From assembly GCF_000306255.2 (NCBI RefSeq), contig NZ_AKWY02000023.1, positions 80,464-144,463 on the forward strand: a stretch of 64,000 nucleotides of DNA, given 5' to 3'. Positions 54,860 through 64,000 of this stretch are shown one piece after another. Made by a program: the position numbers and the translations under genes. This stretch comes from Leptospira noguchii serovar Panama str. CZ214. GTDB lineage: Bacteria > Spirochaetota > Leptospiria > Leptospirales > Leptospiraceae. The number at the start of each line of letters is the position of its first letter. Within the stretch, counting starts at the first letter, position 1. The notes below the pieces were generated by a model. That model was not told the DNA's origin. It worked only from the letters and a program-made list of their open reading frames with translations, and ran no database searches.

Positions 54860-55751
54860 TCAACGAGTCCGCATCATAGGAAAGATAAAGTTAATTCCAA
54901 AAATCAAACCCTGTGCTTTGACTTCATCCGGAACCTTTCCAAAATTTTGTCCTCGTATAGAATCGATACACGCCTGACTCACCACGTCCTGCCCTTGACT
55001 AGAAACAAGTCTGGTGTCTAAAACCTGGCCACCTTCGTTCAACATAAAAAGTACTTTTACTTGTCCCGGAAGAATTCCTTCTCGAACTACAGTCCCAGCC
55101 ATATCTCTATACGCGTAGTTACCTCCTCCGGGAGGAGCAAAACTACCTTCGATCTGTTTTAACATCCGTTTAAAATATTCGTAACCAGCCAGTTTTTTTC
55201 TAGGAATCGAAAGAGCCTGATTCCCATCCCAACGAAACAGAAAATCCTGTTCAAACCGATAATTAAATGGAATCTTAGTTGTCTTTCCATAAACTTGAGT
55301 ATTTTGTTTCGTATTATCCGTGTTAGTTGTTTGAACCGGATCGATTTTATAAATTCCTACTTCAAAAACTTTCTCGTCGTTTTTTTCTTTGGTTTCTTGT
55401 TTTTGAGTTTCGGAAGGTCTTCTTGCAAGACTTCCCATAATAAATTCCCGAAAAGGACTAGCGGAATGAAATCCTTCCTTCTTAGTAATTCCACCAGCAC
55501 CAGCGGCGTCTACGTTGGAAAGCGCCTTGTATTCGTCCTTGACATTTTTATCTACAAAGTCTTGTTCCAAAAGAACCTCGTAGATCTTTTCTTTTTCCTC
55601 GTTGTTTTCCATTTTTACCATGGGTTCACTTCCGAGAATTTTCCATAACATGTTGCGTGTAAGTAAATGAGCAGTAAAAAAAGACGCAATCGCAAGAACT
55701 AGAAAGGAAGCATAGATCAATCTCTGATCGTCTTCTGGAATTCCTGAATAT

Positions 55752-55777
<26 letters not shown>
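54860..55777 (-). CDS. TonB-like / energy-transducer C-terminal domain protein
   Basis: 305 residues. One membrane segment near the N-terminus (about 22-42, [20 protein letters not shown]), a long charged and Gly/Lys-rich middle, and a TonB-type C-terminal domain (about 215-300: [55 protein letters not shown]). This matches AgmX/PglI-TonB family proteins rather than classical TonB, since no proline-rich rigid spacer is seen. Its ATG overlaps the ruvB 3' end by 26 nt. Confidence 0.78.
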
Positions 55778-57950
<2,173 letters not shown>

Positions 57951-58170
57951 TGAATTCGATCCCTCTGAAAATAAATATCCGCTTGGGTACTAAAAGGATC
58001 GACTCGCTTCCGTGACTGTCAAGTTAGATTTAGAAGCGAGTCTTTCCCAGAGTACACATTCGGTTCAAAGAATTAATAAGACGAAATAGAGAAGAATTCT
58101 TTCGTCTTTAACCGTTAGACCGCGAGCTTAAAAAAGAGTTTCCGTTTTCCTAGTATAAAAAACGAGAGAA

Positions 58171-58791
58171 TTATAAAGAAGAACCGTGATGAACTTTCAT
58201 TTTGACTTTCGGGTCCCTATGTTTTTTCATCTGGTTTTTTGCATTGATATATTTACGGATCGCCGCCTCCCCCCTTTGAAGGGTATAATAATCCAACTTT
58301 TCCACTGGGACTATATCTTCGTCTGGAGTTACTTGCAAAATTGCTAAATCGATTTTTTTATCCTGACCAATTATAATTGCTTCGTAAAATTTACCGGATT
58401 TAGATTTTACGAGAAGATGATCGTAAGTTCCGATCACGTGAGAGTTCGTGAGAATATAACCCTGTTGATTGAGAACAATTCCATAACCTAAAATCACAAA
58501 AGTTTTTTCCAGGAAATGCCCGCCTTTAGAAGATAACGCTTTAGACCTCATAATTTTTTCGATAACAATCGAAACCGAACTCGCGGAAGAAGTAGGATAA
58601 ACTTCTTCGAAAATATGATGTACTCTAATTTTATCCTTAGATTGATAAATAGAAGGATCAATTGAATCTTCCTGTTTGGTTTCTGTTTCGGCAATTTTTA
58701 TTTGTTGAATTTGAGAAGAACAATTAAAAGAAAAAAATCCTAAATAAAAAATTACTCCGAAACGTTTCAGAATTGAAAAATATAAGTTCAT
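58171..58791 (-). CDS. Truncated HtrA paralogue, probably inactive lipoprotein
   Basis: 206 residues. The signal peptide ends in FSFNC (Cys24), a likely lipobox. Residues 57-165 align by eye with HtrA 58-182: [60 protein letters not shown]. His118 and Asp148 of the triad are kept, but the protein diverges after [13 protein letters not shown], so the serine loop and the PDZ domain are absent. It should not cut proteins; it may bind HtrA substrates or HtrA itself, or be decaying. It lies just upstream of htrA in the same direction, a tandem duplication. Confidence 0.8.
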   Translation of the reverse strand: MNLYFSILKRFGVIFYLGFFSFNCSSQIQQIKIAETETKQEDSIDPSIYQSKDKIRVHHIFEEVYPTSSASSVSIVIEKIMRSKALSSKGGHFLEKTFVILGYGIVLNQQGYILTNSHVIGTYDHLLVKSKSGKFYEAIIIGQDKKIDLAILQVTPDEDIVPVEKLDYYTLQRGEAAIRKYINAKNQMKKHRDPKVKMKVHHGSSL

Positions 58792-58896
58792 AAAGGAATT
58801 TTCATTGGATTCTTAATTTCTAAAAGAATCCATGTAGATATAAGAATGGTTTTATACGAATCCATCTTTGTCAAGAATTGAATCGGAACCGTTAAA

Positions 58897-59511
58897 ATGA
58901 AGAATAAAAAACCAATCTTTGTAGTTTTTGAAGGAATCGATGGAAGTGGCAAATCTACACTTTGCAAATCGTTAACCAAAAAACTCATAGAACTTGGAAT
59001 TCCTTCCGTAACTTTTACCGAACCTACAAATCTGGAAACGGGAAAGTATCTTAGAAAATTTCTCAGAGGAGAAATCGAACTTGGAAAAGAAGAACAAATC
59101 CAAGCCTTTTTAAACGATAGGGAAGAATCTTTAAAACAAAATATTCTTCCCGCTTTGAACTCAGACAAGAACGTTTTACTTGATCGTTATATGTATTCCA
59201 CAGCCGCCTACCAAAGCGGAGATGACTTGTCTCCAGAGATAATTCTAAAAAAAAATCTAAATCGAAATTTTAAAATTCCTGATCTTCTATTTTATTTAGA
59301 CTTAAGTCCTACAATCGCTCTCGAAAGATTAAATCGAAGAAAGGAAGATAAAGAAAGATTTGAAACGTTAACTCAGCTTGAAAAAATTCATTCGGCTTAC
59401 GAAAAAATTCTCCCCAAAGATACAATTCAAATCGACGGCAATAAAGAGCCAAACCAAATCGTTTCAGAATGTCTGGAAATTTTTCTTAAAAAGATCAAAA
59501 AAAACTCATAG
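58897..59511 (+). CDS. tmk: Thymidylate kinase
   Basis: 204 residues. It makes dTDP from dTMP. P-loop [12 protein letters not shown] (10-21), the [18 protein letters not shown] substrate loop, [15 protein letters not shown] (DR-Y motif), and the LID region [15 protein letters not shown]. Divergent from the HtrA paralogue with 105 nt between. Confidence 0.96.
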   Translation: MKNKKPIFVVFEGIDGSGKSTLCKSLTKKLIELGIPSVTFTEPTNLETGKYLRKFLRGEIELGKEEQIQAFLNDREESLKQNILPALNSDKNVLLDRYMYSTAAYQSGDDLSPEIILKKNLNRNFKIPDLLFYLDLSPTIALERLNRRKEDKERFETLTQLEKIHSAYEKILPKDTIQIDGNKEPNQIVSECLEIFLKKIKKNS

Positions 59512-59549
59512 AATCTTTATATACAATAAATATTTTATATTCTAAAATT

Positions 59550-60284
59550 TTAAAACAAAGTTCGATCTTTTTTTTGAGTAAGATGAGGCACACCATTAAT
59601 CGAAATAGGGAGATATTTCCCTTTCACTTTTTGAAACGTGCTAACGGAAGTATTCCAAATCCAAGGCATCCAGGAAAAGGCGTCTTCGTTCTGACGTAGT
59701 ATACGATTTAGAACCAGGGAAATCGGAGTTCCAGAAGTAAATATAAAATTTCGTTCCTGTTCCCCGGAAAAGAACCAAACATTATAAGAATTAAATATTC
59801 TAGTTTCAAAGTTTTCGTATGTTTCTATATCCTCAGAGGTTATCGCCTCCTCCTTCCAAAATTTAAGAATTTCTTCCGTCAATTTGTAGAACAAAGCCTT
59901 TGATCGGGTTCCTCCTCTAACCTTAACCTTATAGAATTGTGAAAGAATTCTAGCAAACTCGGGTCTATCCGACGCGAGTAATTTGGCCAAAGAACTCCAA
60001 AGTTCGGGTGAAAATTCGTTCCAACCGGAGTCTCTACAAACGAAAGAATCTATTTTGTATTTTTCCAGATCTCCTACTTCAGAAACCACACCTTTCATAA
60101 ACCAGTCCGCGGTTTCCAAATGCCTTCTTAAAGTTCCGGTAATAATTCGATCCGGAAGCTCTCCGTTATGTGCCATGTATTTTCCAAGCGCAAACGATTG
60201 ATCTTTTCCAAGCGGAGTTAGAAGGTCGTAGTTTTCGCCCTGGGAATTTGCCTGACCGTGACGGATCAGATGAACAATAGACAT
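59550..60284 (-). CDS. Histidine-phosphatase-superfamily protein
   Basis: 244 residues. The RHG signature is intact (HLIRHGQANSQG, His9), with a phosphate-pocket arginine in GTLRRHLETA. However, the second catalytic His, expected in a motif like SHG near residue 195, is replaced by FTSGTPISLV. This suggests a changed or lost activity, or a subfamily with another acid-base group. It is the last gene of the ACAD-APH-DUF6285-phosphatase operon, 5 nt after the preceding gene. It could remove phosphate from a phosphorylated acyl intermediate. Confidence 0.82.
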   Translation of the reverse strand: MSIVHLIRHGQANSQGENYDLLTPLGKDQSFALGKYMAHNGELPDRIITGTLRRHLETADWFMKGVVSEVGDLEKYKIDSFVCRDSGWNEFSPELWSSLAKLLASDRPEFARILSQFYKVKVRGGTRSKALFYKLTEEILKFWKEEAITSEDIETYENFETRIFNSYNVWFFSGEQERNFIFTSGTPISLVLNRILRQNEDAFSWMPWIWNTSVSTFQKVKGKYLPISINGVPHLTQKKDRTLF

Positions 60285-60289
60285 GACGA

Positions 60290-60685
60290 CTAACTTTCCG
60301 TACTAAATCTAGGATTCGTAATTTCCACTTTTTCCATAACGGTTTTTTTTACGTGGTCCCAATAGGCAGAATCCTCCAGTGAAAGTTTCTCTTTACGGAT
60401 TTTATCCCTGAGTTCTACGTTCCAAGCATAAGCCAATTTTTTCTTTTCGCCCAAGGTAGACGGTAAAGTAAAATCCTTATTTAAAAGTTTTGTTAGACGG
60501 TCCAGTTCTCGGTCCAATAATTCTTCTCCAAAACGGATTTCTCTAGATACAACTCCTAGCATATTCCAACTTACTAATGTTTTATAAGAAAGAAGATCCT
60601 TGTCTTTAAACTGAGGAAGTATTTCTTTCATTAGAAAATCTTGAATTGATTCTATTAAGTCGATAGACGTAGGTTTATCCTGCAT
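60290..60685 (-). CDS. DUF6285-like small protein (LvaB-like by context)
   Basis: 131 residues, helical: SIDLIESIQDFLMKEILPQF, YKTLVSWNMLGVVSREIRFG, ELLDRELDRLTKLLNKDF. This is the pattern of small proteins that accompany APH-type acyl-CoA kinases and acyl-CoA dehydrogenases in many bacteria (DUF6285). In Pseudomonas putida the small LvaB is needed for LvaA kinase activity; equivalence is my inference. The gene overlaps the kinase gene by 11 nt. Confidence 0.65.
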   Translation of the reverse strand: MQDKPTSIDLIESIQDFLMKEILPQFKDKDLLSYKTLVSWNMLGVVSREIRFGEELLDRELDRLTKLLNKDFTLPSTLGEKKKLAYAWNVELRDKIRKEKLSLEDSAYWDHVKKTVMEKVEITNPRFSTES

Positions 60686-61715
60686 TTTCTATGATCCTCA
60701 TTGCTTCATATTCCATCTCGCAAGCCCTTCTTCCGATCGCCGCAAGTTCTATTCCTTTATCTTTACCGGAAAGATGTCTTTCCGCTTGTCCTATACATCC
60801 AATCGCCCATCTAAGATTTCCCATCACTTCCCAATAAGTGATCATAGACGGATCCAATTTTATGCCCGAAACTTTTTCATAGGTTTCATAAAACTCATTT
60901 CGATCCGCAAAACCTCCTGCTTCTTTATTCAACTTTCCAAATCTCCAATCTCTCATACAAAGCCAGGTCAGATCTTCGTGACGGTCTCCCCAATGCGCAA
61001 ACTCCCAATCTACTATTCCTTGTAGTCCGTCCGGAGTTACCATAAAGTTGCCGGTTCTAAAATCACCATGTATTAATACGACATCGTCGGAAGGTTTTGA
61101 TTTTTTCTCCAACCAGTTCAAAATCATTTCCATAGCAGGATAAACTTCCGACATTTTTTCCAATTCCAAACGTAGAGAACGGATTGAACCGTTTGCCACT
61201 ATTTTATCGTTCGGGTCATGGCCCATCCAAAGTGTTTCACATAACGTTTCATTTTTACAATCCTTCGGTTTTAAAGAATGAATTTTTGCAAGATTTTCGG
61301 CCAGATCAATCGTAAGTTTTTTTCTCATATTGTTCAAAGAAGGATCTTTAACTACGTATCTTCCGGTCGCCTTTCCGGAAATTTTCTGCATAAAATAAAA
61401 AGGACTTCCGGTAATTTTTCGATCGGCTTCGAGCCAGAAAGGCCTTGGAGTATTTACTCCCGAATTGTAGGCGAGTTCACAAACTCCAAATTCGTTTTCC
61501 CGACTTAAAGAAGCCAAAAGAGACGCTCCCTTATCCGTTCTAAACACGGTATCGTAAGAACCTTTTTCAGGTCCTTCCAGTACTTGAACCTGGGCGGAAA
61601 AATTTTCTTGGCAGGCTCCGCCGCTTAGAGAAACCATAGAATGAATCTCGGTTTTACCTTTTAATCTTTCGGAAAGATAGTTTTCCAGAGTCTTTTTTAG
61701 TTCTGAATCGTTCAT
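60675..61715 (-). CDS. APH-family kinase, ACAD10/11- and LvaA-like
   Basis: 346 residues. Aminoglycoside-phosphotransferase/choline-kinase fold: N-terminal GGACQENFSAQV and a lysine/arginine strand FRTD, the Brenner loop HGDFRTGN (His216, Asp218, Asn223) and the metal-binding DWEFA (Asp236), then AHWGDRHEDLTWLC. Such kinases next to acyl-CoA dehydrogenases (fused in animal ACAD10/11; separate as bacterial LvaA) phosphorylate 4-hydroxyacyl-CoA. Aminoglycoside resistance is unlikely from this context. 20 nt after the dehydrogenase gene. Confidence 0.85.
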   Translation of the reverse strand: MNDSELKKTLENYLSERLKGKTEIHSMVSLSGGACQENFSAQVQVLEGPEKGSYDTVFRTDKGASLLASLSRENEFGVCELAYNSGVNTPRPFWLEADRKITGSPFYFMQKISGKATGRYVVKDPSLNNMRKKLTIDLAENLAKIHSLKPKDCKNETLCETLWMGHDPNDKIVANGSIRSLRLELEKMSEVYPAMEMILNWLEKKSKPSDDVVLIHGDFRTGNFMVTPDGLQGIVDWEFAHWGDRHEDLTWLCMRDWRFGKLNKEAGGFADRNEFYETYEKVSGIKLDPSMITYWEVMGNLRWAIGCIGQAERHLSGKDKGIELAAIGRRACEMEYEAMRIIENAG

Positions 61716-61735
61716 AACATTCTCAAATTATAATA

Positions 61736-62911
61736 TTAAAAATCGCTTTTACCACTAATCAGATTTCTTCCGATCACCATTTTATGAACCTCGCTAGGTC
61801 CGTCTGCGATTCTCGCAGCTCTTGCATCTCTATAAAATAGCTCCAATTTCATGTCTCTTCCATAACCGTGAGAACCACAAATCTGAATCGCACGATCGAT
61901 CACCTTACAAAGAGTTTCCGAAACTTGCCATTTTGCCATAGATATGATTTGCCTCGCATCCTCTCCCACTTTTAAAGTATGGGCCGCTTTTAAAGTGAGC
62001 ATATAACCTGATTCAATCTCAACAGCGGATTCGGCAAACATCCATTGGATTCCCTGATGATCAGCAATCCTTTGACCAAAAACTTCTCTCTTGAGGGCGT
62101 ATTTCCTAGCTATCTCCATAGATCTTCTTGCAAGACCAATCCATCGCATACAATGTGTTAGGCGAGCAGGTCCTAGACGTTCTTGAGACCATTTAAATCC
62201 TTCGCCTACTTTTCCCAAAATGGAAGATTCAGGAACTAAAACGTTTTCAAACTTTAATTCGCAGTGACCGCCAGGACCATGAGAACCCATCACTCCGATT
62301 TCTCTCACCATCGTATAACCGGGAGTATCTGTAGGTACCAGAAATAGAGTGGTTCTTCGAAAAGAATCTGAAACCTTAGACATCACAATCAGAAAATCAG
62401 CGCCGTTTGCACCGGTGCAAAACCATTTATGTCCGTTGATAACATATTCACTTCCTTGTTTAACTGCATTGGTAGTTAAAGTTTGAGGATCAGCTCCCGC
62501 ACCAGGGGGAGGTTCCGTCATGGCAAAAGCAGAACGAATCTTTCCTTGAACGAGAGGATAATAAAATTTTTCTTTTTGTTCTTTGTTCGCGGCAATGTGA
62601 AGAAGATGCATATTTCCTTCGTCGGGAGCATCACAATTACAAAGATAAGGAGCAATCGGAGAACGACCCAATTCAGAAAAGATGATCGCGGTTCCGACCA
62701 TATCTAGACCAAGACCTCCTTCCGATTTTGGAAGATGAGGAGTCCAAAGCCCTAGATCCTTCACTTTTTTTCTAAGTTCTTCCGTGACCTTTTCGGGCAT
62801 CCTACCGTGATCGTAATCATAGTGAACTTCAGCAGGAATCGCAAAATTATCAACAAAATCCCGGACTTTTTTTTTGATCTCTTCAACTTCCTGAGGAATT
62901 GTAAAATCCAT
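61736..62911 (-). CDS. Acyl-CoA dehydrogenase, ACAD10/11- and LvaC-like
   Basis: 391 residues. FAD flavoprotein: N-terminal helical domain, [17 protein letters not shown] (FAD loop), [21 protein letters not shown]-terminal [40 protein letters not shown] and [20 protein letters not shown]. The THCMRWIG and DGPSEVH patterns are those of ACAD10/11-type enzymes. With the kinase it could eliminate phosphate from 4-phosphoacyl-CoA to give an enoyl-CoA for beta-oxidation. AAGGAG lies 6 nt before the ATG. First gene of the operon. Confidence 0.92.
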   Translation of the reverse strand: MDFTIPQEVEEIKKKVRDFVDNFAIPAEVHYDYDHGRMPEKVTEELRKKVKDLGLWTPHLPKSEGGLGLDMVGTAIIFSELGRSPIAPYLCNCDAPDEGNMHLLHIAANKEQKEKFYYPLVQGKIRSAFAMTEPPPGAGADPQTLTTNAVKQGSEYVINGHKWFCTGANGADFLIVMSKVSDSFRRTTLFLVPTDTPGYTMVREIGVMGSHGPGGHCELKFENVLVPESSILGKVGEGFKWSQERLGPARLTHCMRWIGLARRSMEIARKYALKREVFGQRIADHQGIQWMFAESAVEIESGYMLTLKAAHTLKVGEDARQIISMAKWQVSETLCKVIDRAIQICGSHGYGRDMKLELFYRDARAARIADGPSEVHKMVIGRNLISGKSDF

Positions 62912-63221
62912 ACTTACTCCTTCTACCGAAAGTGATCACTTAACGGAGAATTATATTTTTAGAATGCGTTCGAAAACTTAATTTTAAACGTTCCAAAAGG
63001 TCAAGCCAGAAGAATAAAAATATTTTCTAAATATACGCGATCAATACTAAATATTTGGACCAGATAACAGCTGAAGAGCATGTTCGTTTTCAAAGAACAA
63101 TCAATTCTATTTGGTATGGCGCTTTGTGTTCCTACTCAATCGAATGAATTTACTTTCCCTAAATTGAGTTGGTATTTCATCCAAATACTTTTTGTAATCA
63201 GAAATTCTTCTAAGATTCCAA

Positions 63222-63324
63222 TAGAGTTGTTGAAAAATGAATTTTTCATCAGTTTCTTTTATGGAAAAAGTCGATTCAAGCAACTTTGTTAATCTTGAAC
63301 TATGGAATCTTTCAACAACTCTAA
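63222..63324 (-). repeat. Small inverted-repeat element, family 1 (copy 8)
   Basis: Begins TAGAGTTGTTGAAAAATGAA and ends TGGAATCTTTCAACAACTCTA, reverse orientation. Interior AGTTTCTTTTATGGAAAAAG and TTCAAGCAACTTTGTTAA. Confidence 0.88.
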
Positions 63325-63499
63325 TAAAAATAAACCTATCGATGATTTTATAATCAAAAATATAAAAACAGACTCAATCTATTTTTTCAGAATATTCAAT
63401 TATACTGATTTATTATTTTTTTTCGCAAAACAAAAAATTCTCATCAACATAAATAAAAACGTTTTTAAAAATGAAAAACAAATGATCGAATTAAGAGCT

Positions 63500-63564
63500 T
63501 GTTCCAAAACCTCCTATTGAAGCAATTTGTTGATCGTCACTATGGATTTTTTCAAAAACTCTAA
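63500..63564 (-). repeat. Half family-1 element (copy 9)
   Basis: Only the right part is left: ATTGAAGCAATTTGTTGATC, CACTATGGATTTTTTCAAAA, ACTCTAA. The left half is missing. Confidence 0.75.
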
Positions 63565-63827
63565 TGTTTAAAATCGCCAAACAACTGTTTTACGCTCAAA
63601 CTGGATTTAAAATCTTTATTTTCAGATCTTATAGAATTTACAACTTTTCATGCGAACCCAACTACTTGACCTTTTTTGAGAATAACTAAAAAACAAAAGT
63701 TCGAATACTCATAGATCCCAGAAGTTAAATAATTTTCAAAAGAATCACAACAATTCAATCCAACTCAAAATGTTTGCGCGCGCGTTTTAAATTGCGAAAA
63801 CGCACGCAAGACGCAACTGAAAACATT

Positions 63828-63983
63828 TCAGCTCCAAGCTGTAGCTAAGTCCAAAAATTCTTCTAAAGAAGAGGATTGAATTCTGATTTCCAGTTCCCAT
63901 TTTTTTGCATAGAGCATGCGTCCTACGTCGAAAATATCCATTTCAATGGTATCGGCCAGTTCCGAAAGTTCTTCAACATTCAT
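63828..63983 (-). CDS. C-terminal part of an unknown protein (window edge)
   Basis: The frame ends at TGA 63828 and is open to the window edge. An ATG at 63983 would give 51 residues (VEELSELADTIEMDIFDVGR, MLYAKKWELEIRIQSSSLEE), but no ribosome site precedes it and the frame continues upstream, so the gene probably begins outside. Acidic, helical; not recognised. Confidence 0.5.
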   Translation of the reverse strand: MNVEELSELADTIEMDIFDVGRMLYAKKWELEIRIQSSSLEEFLDLATAWS

Positions 63984-64000
63984 AGTATGAAATGTGTCGT

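Larger units (their letters stand above)
62912..63827. other. Intergenic region, about 900 nt
   Basis: Carries the promoter of the ACAD operon, a full family-1 element (63222-63324) and a half copy (63500-63564). Weak frames at 63080-63292 and 63302-63520 run through these repeats and are not genes. Near 63775-63815 there is CGCGCGCGTTTT. Confidence 0.5.

Noticed and set aside
58788..59168. 126-codon frame opposite tmk
   Set aside because: Antisense shadow of a clear thymidylate kinase gene.
60675..61715. Aminoglycoside resistance kinase
   Set aside because: The fold is APH-like, but operon context with an acyl-CoA dehydrogenase and DUF6285 points to an acyl-CoA kinase instead.
63080..63520. 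Two short frames downstream of the ACAD operon
   Set aside because: They pass through family-1 repeats and change meaning with the repeat; not genes.

Overview
The window is a low-GC, gene-sparse stretch of a spirochaete chromosome, most likely a pathogenic Leptospira of the L. interrogans type. Supporting signs are a collagenase-type M9 lipoprotein, a 13-repeat leucine-rich-repeat protein with 23-residue units, a DUF1564 protein (a family I know only from Leptospira), many lipoproteins with loose spirochaetal lipoboxes, fatty-acid degradation genes, and long AT-rich intergenic regions full of short repeats. The species call is an inference from gene content; no rRNA gene lies in the window.

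Layout. 0-9.3 kb: FecR-like protein (cut by the window edge) and its ECF sigma factor, a divergent membrane protein, the LRR protein, collagenase ColA flanked by two copies of one small repeat, and an aldehyde dehydrogenase. 10.6-20 kb: a GHKL-HDOD protein, ilvB-ilvN behind a transcription attenuator with a branched-chain leader peptide, thiol peroxidase tpx, a lipoprotein, a STAS protein and a DUF1566 lipoprotein. 20.6-25.5 kb: the conserved run rplU-prp-rpmA-obgE-proB-proA-nadD. 26-36.5 kb: a decayed PhnB-like gene, a TIGR02757 gene with an HMG-CoA lyase-like gene, a GT39 glycosyltransferase, a Cys-rich lipoprotein, rlmN, a lipoprotein, STAS-trpC and murD. 36.7-47.6 kb: DUF1564, birA-coaX, a thiolase and thioesterase divergent from a TetR regulator, msrB, an alpha/beta hydrolase, and zinc-ribbon-exported protein-rsmD. 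47.7-52 kb: two envelope proteins and a NarL/LiaS-type two-component pair. 53.2-54.8 kb: a decayed patch with repeat elements, a truncated ORF, a frameshifted SUKH gene and a short Phd antitoxin. 54.8-64 kb: htrA-ruvB-tonB-like, a truncated HtrA paralogue, tmk, and an acyl-CoA dehydrogenase-kinase-DUF6285-phosphatase operon.

Most notable: (1) a complete classical attenuator upstream of ilvB, with a leader peptide carrying I-V-L-M-L-V-V-V, a UUCG pause hairpin, a terminator and alternative pairings; (2) an ACAD/APH-kinase/DUF6285/phosphatase operon resembling the LvaABC and ACAD10/11 route for 4-hydroxyacyl-CoA; (3) a tandem truncated HtrA pseudoprotease; (4) at least two families of small inverted-repeat elements, several ending exactly at the stop codons of core genes; (5) repeated TTGA stop/start overlaps using TTG starts.
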